From Mesocentrotus franciscanus (taxonomy: Eukaryota; Echinodermata; Echinoidea; Camarodonta; Strongylocentrotidae), in assembly GCA_037976565.1 (NCBI GenBank), contig CP137667.1, forward strand, positions 26,986,277-27,050,276: a DNA stretch of 64,000 nucleotides. Reading direction: 5' to 3'. Under the pieces are notes generated by a model. That model ran no database searches. It saw only the letters and a list, made by a program, of their open reading frames with translations, and had not been told where the DNA came from. Shown piece by piece: positions 32,924-43,964 of the stretch. How positions within the stretch are numbered: the stretch's first letter is position 1; every line of letters begins with the position of its first letter. The position numbers and the translations under genes are program-made.

Positions 32924-33955
32924 TTCATCTCAAGCTATATGAATTCTTTATCAAACACTGCACATGATAGACCCTCTTTTTAATAATTTCCTTTGTCTGC
33001 TAAGACATATATTTTTTCATGAAAAACATTACACACATTAAAATTAATATTGACTGTTGCTAGAATATCATAACTCCCCAAACTCATCTCCACTGCTACA
33101 TGTACATTTATGAATTCATTATGGCAGGGATATAGAGTTTAAAAAAACACATACATACCTGTAAGGTTGATGCCTTTGTATTCAGTGTAGAATAGAACTC
33201 CTCTCTGAAATCCTTTCCAGTTAGTATCAGTTCAGTCAGGTTTGGCATGGAACACAAAGCATCTACAAGGTGGTAAGAAGAGGCTGATGTAGGACACCTA
33301 ACACCATCAAGCCAGAGAGTTTGGACCTACATGTATACAAACAGTGATTCAAATAAATACATTTAATACCAGATTACATATTTTAATTGAATGATTGCAA
33401 CTATAACTGGGTGCTCCAATATACATGTATGTGTATGTTCAGATGACATATGCTCTGGGCTTTATTTAGTCAAATATATAGGATTTGGATAAGGGCTGCA
33501 AATAGGTTTCACATTAGGTTTAGTGATAGGTATACTTTTTGGTGCAGGGATAAAGTTAAGAATTCAGTTAGCGCAGGATAGTACCCACCGAAAATTGTTG
33601 ACAGAGCATGTGTCAAACTACAGGAAGAATGACAATTACAGCCACAGTGCATTTGATTACTACATATTATGAAGTGCTGAATTCAAGGAAAATATCCTAA
33701 AAGGTACCCACTTACTACACCTAGGTCGAGTGTGGTAAATGTAGATTAACTCGCCAAACAACATTATTGCTTCGCACAGCAAGGATTTGAACCATAGGCC
33801 TATACCTCATGGTTTTCTGTCAAGAGACTTATCCACTGGACAATAAACACCTCTTTATGAACCATGGTTAATGCCCATTATTTTAGAATGTATATTATTC
33901 TCATGAATGATTTTAATAAAAAGAGATGTAATTGTGCTTCGAGAATTAAAATTAA
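32924..33955 (-). repeat. LRR exon-intron cassette 4
   Basis: Continues the cassette interrupted by element C. It contains the intact exon 33159-33326 and its upstream intron, then passes directly into two shortened tandem copies. Confidence 0.85.
33159..33326 (-). CDS. Intact LRR exon (two 28-residue LRRs)
   Basis: A 168-bp minus-strand exon, open throughout in phase 0, from acceptor TAG|GTCC to donor ACAG|GTATG. It encodes 56 residues, exactly two LRRs: one with VQTLWLDGVRCPTSASSYHL and ALCSMP, the second with NLTELILTGKDFREEFYSTL and ending STLQ. Spacing and the SMPNLTELxL pattern match ribonuclease-inhibitor-like LRRs of NLR (NACHT-LRR) proteins. Because length is a multiple of three and both ends are in phase 0, the exon can be gained, lost or skipped without shifting the frame. 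The parent gene and its N-terminal domains are not in view. Confidence 0.72.
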
Positions 33956-33988
33956 CTAGTTAAATCAGAACTGATTTTATTATTTACT

Positions 33989-34040
33989 GTGAAGAGGCTG
34001 ATGTAGGACACCTAACACCTTCAAGCCAGAGAGTTTGGAC
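33989..34040 (-). pseudogene. Truncated LRR exon copy 5
   Basis: Only the first ~52 bp of the exon from the acceptor (TAG|GTCC at 34040) remain, joined to the ATTATTTACT segment. No donor. Confidence 0.8.
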
Positions 34041-34699
34041 CTACATGTATACAGTGATTCAAATAAATACATTTAATACCAGATTACATATTTTAATTGA
34101 ATGACTGCAACTATAACTGGGTGCTCCAATATACATGTATGTCTATGCTCAGGTGACATATGCTCTGGGCTTTATTTAGTCAAATATATAGGATTTGGAT
34201 AAGGGCTGCAAATAGGTTTTACATTAGGTTTAGTGATAGGTATACTTTTTGGTGCAGGGATAAAGTTAAGAATTCAGTTAGCGCAGGATAGTACCCACCG
34301 AAAATTGTTGACAGAGCATGTGTCAAACTACAGGAAGAATGACAATTACAGCCACAGTGCATTTGATTACTACATATTATGAAGTGCTGAATTCAAGGAA
34401 AATATCCTAAAAGGTACCCACTTACTACACCTAGGTCGAGTGTGGTAAATGTAGATTAACTCTCGCCAAACAACATTATTGCTTCGCACAGCAAGGATTT
34501 GAACCATAGGCCTATACCTCATGGTTTTCTGTCAAGAGACTTATCCACTGGACAATAAACACCTCTTTATGAACCATGGTTAATGCCCATTATTTTAGAA
34601 TGTATATTATTCTCATGAATGATTTTAATAAAAGAGATGTAATTGTGCTTCGAGAATTAAAATTAACTAGTTAAATCAGAACTGATTTTATTATTTACT

Positions 34700-34751
34700 G
34701 TGAAGAGGCTGATGTAGGACACCTAACACCTTCAAGCCAGAGAGTTTGGAC
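34700..34751 (-). pseudogene. Truncated LRR exon copy 6
   Basis: Tandem duplicate of the truncated exon at 33989-34040; acceptor at 34751, no donor. Confidence 0.8.
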
Positions 34752-34992
34752 CTACATGTATACAGTGATTCAAATAAATACATTTAATACCAGATTACAT
34801 ATTTTAATTGAATGACTGCAACTATAACTGGGTGCTCCAATATACATGTATGTCTATGCTCAGGTGACATATGCTCTGGGCTTTATTTAGTCAAATATAT
34901 AGGATTTGGATAAGGGCTGCAAATAGGTTTTACATTAGGTTTAGTGATAGGTATACTTTTTGGTGCAGGGATAAAGTTAACCCGTTCCTTCA

Positions 34993-35058
34993 GGGAACCT
35001 GGTATACCAGGTTCCCGTGGAGCGCACTCACAGACAGGAACCTGGTATACCAGGTTCC
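34993..35058. repeat. Paired subterminal palindromes in piggyBac-like element
   Basis: A perfect 24-bp palindrome at 34993-35016 and a 22-bp copy at 35037-35058, both centred on GGTATACC with AACCTGG arms, are 44 bp apart. Palindromes near the end suggest transposase or host-factor binding sites. Confidence 0.85.
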
Positions 35059-35929
35059 CATTATAGGCAGGTAAATGACGTCTTTACAAGCCTAAAATTG
35101 CCTTTCCCTGCCACAAATTCACTAAACTAGTTGATTTGAGGGTAATTCAAAAGTATATACTACCATTATCCATTGCTCCTGTTTTGTGTAATTTCATATT
35201 ATTCACTATAATTGTACTTTTTCATAAACATGTCAAGTTTTCTCTCACAAGAAATTCGTATAGCAGCGTATACAGTTCCGCGGTGTCTGTCCCATAGATA
35301 TTGACTTTCGCTGAGACCTTGATCCATACACAAATAATGATACTGCTGGTACTTCATTGGGAGCAGCGTAATCCGCGCTCGCCCTGTCGAAGCTTATGAC
35401 GGCACGCACCCAAATACCTTACCTCCGCTCTTCTATTGTTGGAGTTTATAACCAAGACAACGAACTTGACCCTCGGCCACATTCATTGTTCCTCTTACGT
35501 AACTGTAGGTGGGCCTAAGACATAACTCTTTCTGTGTCATTTTTGTTTGTCTATACTTTGCCAATACATATAAACTATAATTGTCAAAATTTGCCAATTC
35601 TTACGAACTATTACGTTTCCCCTATCATCCTCCGCTCTAGAATCCTATTTTTGGTTTTATTTGTTGTGTCCTTTTTATATTTTTTCTTGTCTCCCTCTTC
35701 AAGATTTCTTCTGTTTGTGTAGGGAATTTATGCTATTTTTTTTTAAATAAAAGAGAAAGTTTTATTCTTTCTCTTATAATGTTGTCCTGTTCTTGTCCAC
35801 CTTCTTTTAGATAACCCTTTTGTGCTAAAGTATATAATGTCCGATGTATATTATTTCTGTCAATAACATATAATGAACGTATCATTTTTGTTGTTGATGC
35901 AACATAGATTCACATACCAAATCAAAACT

Positions 35930-38060
35930 TTTACCTTCTATAATTTGTGTACAGTAACATTCTTCTCATTTCGACATTATCAGCCGCTCGTTCTCTATTT
36001 TCGTCCCCTATAATAAATATAAGGTATAATGTGCACATCATCAGGGATATGTTATAATAATTTATCTCAAGGAAGGGATGATGCCGGCATACAAGCAAAT
36101 GGCGGAATATAAAAGAACATGAAAGATGACATACATACAGACAGAGAGTGGGAGAAAGGGAGAGAGAGAGAGGGGGCGGGAGAGATAGAAATTTGGACTT
36201 AGTCCATACTTTTTTTGTTATTGTGATATTTGTCGCTCCCATCACTCCCTCCCCAGCTCCGAGGTTTTTTCTTTAGTTACTTTCTTTTTTGTTTGTTTAT
36301 ATCTGTCCAACGTGAATAAGTACCGTCAATATAGCATAATAAACTTTTTTTTTATATCATTTTGATGCAACAGAGATTTACATTCAAAAGTTTTACCGTT
36401 TATAATTATTGTACAGTAATATTCTGCTCATTTTGAAATCATCAGGCTCTCGTTCTGTGTTTTCCTTCTCCATATCGAGGTTATGTATAATAATTTATCT
36501 CAAGATCGAAATAAATATTGTCAGAATAAGAGCAAATAGCGGAACGGAACTGTACCAAAGATGAAGATGGAAAATGGCGCTGAGAAAGCGAGTAAGGAAG
36601 AGAGAGAGAGAGAGAGACATACAGAGAGAGCAACAATCATTTATCATGTCATCTTTTCGTCTGTGACATTTTACTAAATCATATTTTAATTATTCCTTTA
36701 TCTTTCCATGACTGTTATACATATTTGAATGAATATTTCAGATAGGGTCAAATTTCGTTTTAGGTTATAATTATGAACAGCTCTTTTTATTTTATAGGAG
36801 TACGTGGAAACGCGATCTCATTAACAATCGCGGAACAGAAAACACTATGAGAGATGAAGATGGAAAACGACATTGAGAAAAGTAAGAGAGAAAGTTGGGC
36901 ATATTGTTATTTATTATTACCGCTTTATATGCTATTTGTCTCTCCAATCAACCCCCACCCGCTCTGGATTCCTCTCTAGTTTCCATTGTTTTATCATGAT
37001 TTCGAAAGTTTTACTTTTTATAATTATTGTACAGTAATATTCTTCTTATTTCGATTATAATCAGGCGCTCGTTCCGTGTTTTTCTTCTCCATGTCGAGGT
37101 TATGGTATAATAATTTATTTCAAGATCGAAAGGAATACTTTCGGAATAAAAGCAAATAGCGGAACGGAAAACAGAGAGAGAGAAAGAAAGAGAAATACAG
37201 GGAGAGAAAAAGAGAGAGAAAGAGAGAGAGAAAAAAAAGCGAGAAAGAGACAGAGAGACAAAGAGACAATCGGAGAGAGAAACAATCATTTTTTATGTCA
37301 TCTTTTCGTCAGTGACATTTTACTAAATCACATTTGTATTATTCCTTTATCTTTCATTGATTGTTATATATCTGAAATAATATTTTAGATAGGGTCAAAT
37401 TCGGTAGTACGTTATAATTATGATCAGCTATTTTTATTTAGGAGTATGTGAAAGCGAGATCTCATTAAAATTCGGGGAACAGAAATCACTATGAGAGATG
37501 AAGATTGAAAACGACATTGAGAAAACGAGAGAGAGAGAGTTGTGCGTATTGTCATTTATTATTATGCTATTTGTCTCTCCGATCAACGACCACCCGCTCT
37601 GGATTCCTCTTTAGTTTCCATTTATCCTGATTTACGTTCAAAGGTTTTACTTTTTTTATAATTATTGTACAGTAATATTCTTCTTATTTTGATATCACCA
37701 GGCGCTCGTTCCATGTTTTTCTTCTCCATATCGAGGTTATGGTAAAATAGTTTATCTCGAGATCAAATGGAATACTTTCGGAATAAAAGCAAATAGCGGA
37801 ACGGAAAACAGTGCCAGAGATGAAGATGGAAAATGGCACTGGTAAAGCGAGCGAGCGAGAGAGAGAGAGATACAGTTTTATCTCGAGATCGAATAGAATA
37901 CTTTCGGAATAAAAGCAAATAGCGGAATGGAAAACAGTGCCACAGATGAAAACGGAAAATGGCACTGATAAAGCGAGCGAGTGAGAGAGACATATAGAAG
38001 GAGAAGAGAGAGAGAGAAACAACAATTTCTCACAATCATCTGTTTGTTTGTGACATTTTG
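35930..38060. repeat. ~600-bp internal tandem repeat with GA tracts
   Basis: Repeated blocks contain ATTGTACAGTAATATTCTTC, GGCGCTCGTTC, CTCAAGATCGAA, AAAGCAAATAGCGGAA and a GAGAGA tract; starts lie near 35935, 36405, 37015 and 37665, with a short extra copy at 37875-38000. Open frames here are translations of the repeat. Confidence 0.8.
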
Positions 38061-38357
38061 CTTGATCACATCTTCTTGTTCATTCCTTTATCTTGCATGA
38101 TTGTTTATTCCAAATAGAGTAAAATCTGGTTCTATGTTATTTGTTTAATAACAATTTTTATTTAGGAGTACGTCGGAACGTGATCAAATTAACATTCTTT
38201 GAAAAAAGTCACGACAACTGAAAAAAACAAGACCCCCGCCCCCAAAAAAAAACAGGGCTTGAACGCACACACGGCAGCGAACTGGTCGAGTCTTTAATTT
38301 TTATTCTCGTTTGTGAGGCGGCTATCGGGCTGAATAATGTCGGAAGGAACGGGTTAA

Positions 38358-38570
38358 TTAAGCACGGCTCATTGCTCATATGCTCACGGCTCATATATTG
38401 GTGAACCAGTCAGGTCCACATGTTATGTCATCTCTGTAGCAGAAAATGAGGTTTTAATTTGCATTTGTGCAATAATGAAAGGGTTAAAACTTGTTATTCC
38501 TTTATATTTGTATTCTACATTCATTCAGTTTCCCATTTATATCAAGTTGTTTTTTCATTGGATAGGGTCT
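38358..38570. other. No feature seen
   Basis: Short unassigned stretch between the piggyBac-like element and the next TTAA element. It begins TTAAGCACGGCTC and holds two GCTCATATG-like repeats. Confidence 0.5.
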
Positions 38571-38574
38571 TTAA

Positions 38575-39343
38575 CCCTATATAGCCTGGGCTATTTTGAA
38601 ACTGCATAGCCTGAGGGGGGAGGGGTAGGCTTCTAAGCCCCCCCACCCACCCCTATGATCTCGGCCGTGAAATGGCCGATCACCGCTAAAAATGTGCATG
38701 CATGTCAAGTAAAGTGTATAGAATACTATGGTTATTTCAATTTTTTGAAAAATTCACTCATTTGCATATTTAAGGTAATTTATGCAATAAAGGTCATAAA
38801 ATTCACATTTTTACCCATAAATCATATATACTTCATATTCAAATATTTCTTTTCACTACATATATCCATTTGGAATAATAATACAACAACAAAATTTGGA
38901 AGAGCTAGGTTATTCCTTATGTTATCTGCTGTTTTGATAATTTCTCATGTATTTTTTTGTTTTTTAACTCATGTATTTTATTGTTTTTGTTGTTTTATTT
39001 CATTTCTAACTATAATTCAACTAATTAGACTCCCAAAACAAACACCTAGACTTTAAACAAGACCAAATAACCAATGCTTTATCTCTTTTTTTGAAAAATT
39101 ATATTTCCATATGTTTTGTACACATATCACGAAAATGAGCGATTTTCGGGCTGACATGAAAAGACAAAAGGGAACTTGACTTTGTAACGACAGGTCCAAT
39201 TTTTCGAAAAATTTGTTTCAAAAGATGCGTAAGACCCAAGAGAAAAAAGTCATAAAATTTCAGCGCAAGATTTGTTTGCGTTAAAAAATTGTCGCAAACA
39301 AAATGTAGAGGGGGCTTCTAAAGTCCCCCCTGGCCATGCAGGG
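38575..39343. mobile_element. TTAA MITE, family II copy 1
   Basis: Left end CCCTATATAGCCTGGGC, right end the inverse-like CAGGG, flanked by TTAA at 38571-38574 and 39344-39347. It shares its whole length with the copy at 39854-40558 apart from an extra GC-rich stretch (38610-38690). 769 bp, no ORF of note. Confidence 0.75.
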
Positions 39344-39405
39344 TTAAACACATATAGTTAGTCTCTGTCAAAGACGAAACTACAATTTCTGAGGCAAACC
39401 TTTAA

Positions 39406-39849
39406 AGATACTATGTCCCTTTTGCAGCCAACATCAAATTCTGTAGAACTTTGCAGGAATTATGAATACATCATGTATGTCCTATCTGTAAAATTAAAAC
39501 GTTAGCAGTGTCCTAAAATTCAAATTATGCAAGGAAACCTGTTTACTTGCTAGACTTCACTGTCAGACACTATTGAGTGACTGGCTTTTTTCTTCTTTGG
39601 TAATGACATACATAAAATGAGCTGTAAAGGGTACATGAGCATTTGTCTACATTAAACCCACTTCTTGTAATGGCCAAAATTAAACTGATTGAATCTTTGC
39701 GCAGCACAAAACGTACGACCATTCGGTACAATGGTCTGAAAATGACTATTAGCACTTTTTAGCACGTAGCACTAAAGTCGATTTGACAACTAATAGTTTA
39801 ATAATTTAACCTTTTCATTTTTTTGGCCTGCAAATGGGACATAGTACCT
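39406..39849. mobile_element. TTAA MITE, family I copy 1
   Basis: 444 bp with inverted ends AGATACTATGTCCC and GGGACATAGTACCT, flanked by TTAA at 39402-39405 and 39850-39853. The left flank is LRR cassette intron (CTGAGGCAAACC). TTAA targets occur in both piggyBac and Kolobok groups. Confidence 0.8.
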
Positions 39850-39853
39850 TTAA

Positions 39854-40558
39854 CTCTATCTAGCCTGGGCTATTTTGAAACTGCATAGCTGTGAACGCTG
39901 CAAAAATGTGCATGCATGTGAGGTAAAGTGTATAGAATACTATGGTAATTTCAATTTTTTTTAATTCACTCATTTGTATATTTATGGTAGTTTATGCAAC
40001 TAAGGTCATAAAGATCACATTTTTACCCATAAATCATATATTCTTCCTATTCAAACATTCCTTTTCACTGCATATACTCTTTAGACCATTTGGAATAATA
40101 ATAGAACACAAATATTTGGAAGAGCCAGGCTTTCCTTATGTTATCTATTGTTTTCATAATTTCTTATGTATTTCCATGTTTTTTTAACTTATGTATTTTA
40201 TTGTTTTTATTGTTTTATTTCATTTCTAACTATAATTCAACTATTTTGACCCCCAAAGCAAACACCTAAACTATACACATGACCAAATAACTATTGTTTT
40301 ATCTCTTTTTTAGAAAAATTATATTTCCATATGTTTTGTACACAAATCACGAAAATGAGCGATTTTCGGGCTGAAATGCAAAGACAAAGGGCCACGTGAC
40401 TTTGTAACAGTAGGTCCAATTAAAAAAAAAATTGTTTCAAAAGATGCGCAATACCCGAAAGAATAAAGCCATAAAATTTAAGCGGAAGATTTGTTTGCGT
40501 TAACAAATTATCGCAAAAAATGTAGAGGGGGCCTCTAAAGCCCCCAGGCTAGATAGGG
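39854..40558. mobile_element. TTAA MITE, family II copy 2
   Basis: 705 bp with ends CTCTATCTAGCCTGGGC and GCCCCCAGGCTAGATAGGG, flanked by TTAA at 39850-39853 (shared with the preceding MITE) and 40559-40562. Right of it the cassette continues as AGGTGAATTTTTGGC. Confidence 0.82.
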
Positions 40559-41143
40559 TTAAAGGTGAATTTTTGGCAGAACATCATAATTTTCACCTCA
40601 AGCTCTTTTTCTAGCACTTCACATGATAGACCCTCTTTTTAATTATTTCCTTTGTCTGCTAAGACTATCATATTTTTTCATGAAAAGCATTACACACGTT
40701 TATCAAATATTGACTGTTGCTAAAATATCATAACTCCTTAAACCCTTCTCCACTGCTGTACATGTATGTGTACATGAATTCATCATGGCATGGATATAGA
40801 GTACAAACACACATACATACCTGTAAGGTTGATGCCTTTGCATTCAGTGTAGAATAGAACTCCTCTTTGAAATCCTTTCGACTTAGTGTCAGTTTAGTCA
40901 GGTTTGGCATTGAACACAAAGCATTTGCAAGGTGATGTGAAGAGGCCGATGTTAGACACTGAACATCCCATAGCCCGACAGTTTGGACCTATATGTATAC
41001 AAACAGTAATTCATACAAGTACATTAAATACCAGAGTACATATTTAATTGAATGACTGCAAATATAAAGGTCATTCCATGGGGTTAGGCCAACACAGCAT
41101 TTTCATGTGTTTGAATGTTTTGAAGAGATCTACTCAAATTTAT
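40559..41143 (-). repeat. LRR exon-intron cassette 5
   Basis: Cassette DNA from the shared TTAA site to element D, holding the intact exon 40821-40988 and about 60 bp of upstream intron, after which unassigned sequence precedes element D. Confidence 0.8.
40821..40988 (-). CDS. Intact LRR exon (two 28-residue LRRs)
   Basis: 168 bp, minus strand, phase 0, open. The acceptor side reads TAG|GTCC at 40988 and the donor CAG|GTATG at 40821. Residues 1-28 carry VQTVGLWDVQCLTSASSHHL, ending ALCSMP; residues 29-56 carry NLTKLTLSRKDFKEEFYSTL, ending STLQ. It pairs in length and phase with the exons at 33159 and 49049, so all three could be joined in one transcript. Substitutions relative to the others fall mostly at the variable x positions of the LRR. 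Confidence 0.72.
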
Positions 41144-42583
41144 TAGGTGGTCTGTCGGTATCGACAGATCACCTATTGTTTTCGTCAGAATTTTCTTTCT
41201 TTATTTATTTATTTATTTATTTATTTTTATTTATTTCTCCCCCCTTTTTTGTGTAGACGATAACTCAAGATCGGTACAGTCAATTTCTTTCAGTTTCGGC
41301 ACAGTCATGGGTCATTGTCATGAGACGTGACAGGAACATTTTCAAGGTCATCAGGTCTTCATGACGTCATCCAGGCGCCATTTTGTGTTTTTTTGTACTT
41401 TCAACTCATGATCATATCTTCATAACGGAAAGTCATTTCTCATTCATATTTATCATGATTAAGGTCAATATCCGTCCGGTCAATTTCAGGTCAAAAACGC
41501 GCGCATGCGACGTCCGCGCGTGACGCGCGCGCAAGATTTCAAACTGTTCAAAATCACTTTTATTCAAATGAGAGTACGTTTCAGGCCATTTTAAGCATTT
41601 TCAAAATTTGCGCACATATGCGCGCTTTTCGCGCGTATTGGCATTTTGCAACATCGAATCACCAAATTTTTTCTGTCATCATATTTGGCACATTTTTCCA
41701 AGCATTTTGATACCTTGTTTAACTTTTTCTGACCAGTAATAACGCAATGAGCGTCCGTCAAAGTATAACAGCACCGCGACCGCGCTATTCTATCCACAAT
41801 ACATAGGCAAAAACATGCCTATACAAAACTCATTGTAACTCTTCAGAATGGATGGATACCCCAATTTTTTTCATATTTGGATAGATTATGAGTCGGAGAT
41901 ATGATTTCATGTCTCATTTGACCCTCAATTAACTCATGACGTCATCATATGGCCTCCGAACTCAAAATTTCAATTTGCATATTATGACGTCAGCATATTT
42001 TTGGAAAATTGATTGTATCTCTGTAAATATTGATCGATTTTCTTAAATTTTGATATGTTCTAGCTGAGACAATTCTCTACAAATGCAGTCACCACGATTT
42101 TTCATTTTGACAAAGGCATCATGGCGTATTTTTGCGATTAAAGGAGGCATGTCAATTTTTCACATTTTGCGTGTATTCTCTATGGGACATGACTTTTCTC
42201 AAAACTGGATTCTACATTCCCGTCTTTCGCGAGCAATATCTCCGTTGTTTTAGTTTCGTTTTCGCTGAGCTTTGAGTATGTCGTAGCTGAGACAATAAGC
42301 TATCACAAGTGTGCCATTTATTTTTCGATCAGATGCCGGGATCATGCTCATATTTCACTTGCAAAGTGGGATTTGAGAATTCCATTTCCCGTTCACATGT
42401 AAACGCTATGGGAAATGTTTTGGTACATCGGAAACACACTTGATTCCGACCTCGAGATCCCTGGTTCGAGTCCGGGCGTCTCCAAAAAAAAATTTCTTCA
42501 CTTTTTTTTCTTTTTGACCTTTCAGTGATGAGAATTGAAGACAGACCACCTAATTCGTCCCCATGACGAATTAAATGTCTAGT
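41144..42583 (+). mobile_element. Rolling-circle-like element D (family 1)
   Basis: Shortest family-1 copy (1440 bp): TAGGTGGTCTGTC terminus with hairpin, core, tRNA-like module, subterminal GACAGACCACCTA at about 42539-42551, hairpin, then CTAGT. Flanks are T on both sides. CRE-like palindromes lie near 41361, 41937 and 41985. It lacks the CT-rich tract of B and C. Confidence 0.78.
42412..42483 (+). ncRNA. tRNA-like module in element D (different isotype)
   Basis: The T arm is complete (CCTGG, TTCGAGT loop, CCGGG) with a perfect B box GGTTCGAGTCC and 3' strand CGTCTCC followed by an A run. An A box-like TGGTACATCGG lies upstream. It occupies the same place as the Gly-like module of B and C and has equal spacing from CACTTG to the B box, but the anticodon-arm sequence differs, so the isotype is not assigned. 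The 5' acceptor pairs only partly. Confidence 0.55.
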
Positions 42584-42961
42584 TATTTATTTTTTTTGAA
42601 AATGATAAGTATGTTTTATTTAAGAGTAATGTATCACAGAATAAATAAAACATTAAAACAGAAACTTTTTTTTCATATTTGTTTGTTTGTGACAGTTTTA
42701 CTACTGATGTCTCAGCGATTTTGAGGATGAAAGTTTTGACATGAACACATGCCATTTTCATGAACTTATTTCTTTTAAAAAAATACATCATACTGCAATG
42801 TTTTCAATTCATAACATGAAACCTTTAATGCTCCTACCATGTCTAAGAAGCTCAGGTGAAATGTGCTAAAAATCGGCACGTCAGCCCATATTGAAAGAAC
42901 ACAATACAGACATTACAAATGATGTCCTAGGCACTTTTTTGGTATTAAACGTCAGTAAATC
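42584..42961. other. No feature seen
   Basis: AT-rich sequence without repeats or frames that I recognise. Confidence 0.5.
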
Positions 42962-43552
42962 TCATATTTTACACAAATTAGCCGCATGTTCGGCTACGGC
43001 TGAGTTGTCAGTTCGGCGGAGCCTAACGTCGCTCTTATGCTCAGTGATTCTTTCTTTTATCGGACGGGCAGTTTCACCAATGTAGGATCTATCACATCCT
43101 TTGCAAGGGATGTTGTACACAATGCCGTCCCGTCTGTGTGGAGAAATTGGATTCTTGGGGCATGTTAGTTGTTGACGTAGGATGGTATCTGATCTGAAAA
43201 CTGTTCGGATGCCTGGGCTTGGGCTAACCAGCATCAGCCAGACTAGGACGGGGTTCAGTGCCTTTTCCAAAAATGGCATTGGTATACACAGAGGGTAAAA
43301 GAAGCTATCAATATTCGTCTCAATCCCAATAATTTCAACAGAGACAACGGGATCGATATCCCCGAATTTTGGATGCATACGATAAGCCGCCATGACACTC
43401 CCCGTCCAGCCGGCCAGCACCGGTCGATTCCAATCAGCAGGCGGGCCGAGCCAGCGGCCCGTTGATTGGTTTGAGCACGCTATTGTTTCCACCCAGCAGG
43501 CGAGCCAAGCCAGCGGCCTGCTGATTGGTTGAGCACCGTGGGCATCGGCCAA
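42962..43552 (-). pseudogene. Penelope-like GIY-YIG endonuclease remnant
   Basis: The C-terminal end of a Penelope-like retroelement protein, whose GIY-YIG nuclease nicks target DNA. In the 196-residue minus-strand frame only the last ~75 residues are clearly PLE: a linker with RTVFRSDTILRQQL, then DGIVYNIPCKGCDRSYIGET (GIY and YIG motifs with CxxC), the conserved Arg and TEH box, ending with VAEHAANL. The expected tail is missing, as the frame stops at 42962. The N-terminal two thirds contain a duplicated GC-rich segment and are not recognisable as RT. This is a fragment. Confidence 0.75.
43430..43540. repeat. Two-copy ~60-bp GC-rich repeat
   Basis: The segment with AGCAGGCGGGCCGAGCCAGC and CTGATTGG/GTTGATTGG occurs twice in direct orientation. 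Confidence 0.7.
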
Positions 43553-43650
43553 TAAGCCTTGTGCGCTATTGTTCCATTATTGATCGAATTAACTGACCGC
43601 CGGTCCGCTCGTACAGTATTTTTTATAGACGCTTGCTTACATCAGATTTT

Positions 43651-43693
43651 ATCACCTGACGAAGTGTTGCAGCGGCGCACTAAACGTCGTGAT
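43651..43693 (+). ncRNA. Hammerhead-ribozyme-like motif (decayed)
   Basis: ATCAC and GTGAT form stem I around a core: CTGACGA at 43656-43662, a stem-II hairpin AGTG...CACT (43663-43681), AAAC, then a GTC cleavage-type triplet at 43686-43688. This is the minimal type I hammerhead with very short stem III known from Penelope-like elements. The G that should precede AAA (G12) is absent, so self-cleavage is not expected. It lies on the strand opposite the neighbouring PLE remnant, so it may belong to a second, inverted PLE piece. Confidence 0.5.
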
Positions 43694-43964
43694 CTTTTAG
43701 ATCCCTTATTGACCATACATTGCGAGACAAACGAATATCACTAGCGATAATATTTTTGATTATTATTATTATTAATTCATTTCTCCAAACTTTTATTTGA
43801 CTTTGAGATTCACTATCACAAAGTTTAATGGCAATCTTTATTTTTCGTAATCAATTTTGTTTGTTTGTATAATACAGTCAAGATATATATTATCAAAATT
43901 AATCTTTCATTGCGTTCCTTTATTTATTTACACAATGAAAACGGATAGCTGTGATCTTACCTTA

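Larger units (their letters stand above)
33956..34980 (-). repeat. 711-bp direct tandem duplication of shortened cassette
   Basis: Two copies start CTAGTTAAATCAGAACTG at 33956 and 34667, a 711-bp offset, and are almost identical. Each begins with a fragment also found in the foldback arm at 3004-3037. The second is cut at TTAA (34977-34980) by the piggyBac-like element; its remainder is not found beyond 38357. Confidence 0.85.
34981..38353. mobile_element. piggyBac-like non-autonomous element (TTAA target)
   Basis: A 3373-bp insert with terminal CCCGTTCCTTC and its exact inverse GAAGGAACGGG, flanked by TTAA at 34977-34980 and 38354-38357. A TTAA duplication with termini starting CCC is typical of piggyBac elements. 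Two palindromes lie just inside the left end. The interior is unassigned sequence followed by a ~600-bp tandem repeat rich in (GA)n. No transposase ORF is present, so it would depend on a transposase elsewhere. The cassette left of it does not resume on the right, implying later deletion or insertion at an existing junction. Confidence 0.75.

Noticed and set aside
35931..38069. Short frames with Leu/Ser/Phe repeats
   Set aside because: Antisense of GA tracts in the piggyBac-like element.
43559..43744. Plus-strand 61-codon frame beside the PLE remnant
   Set aside because: Covers the hammerhead-like motif; no protein similarity recognised.
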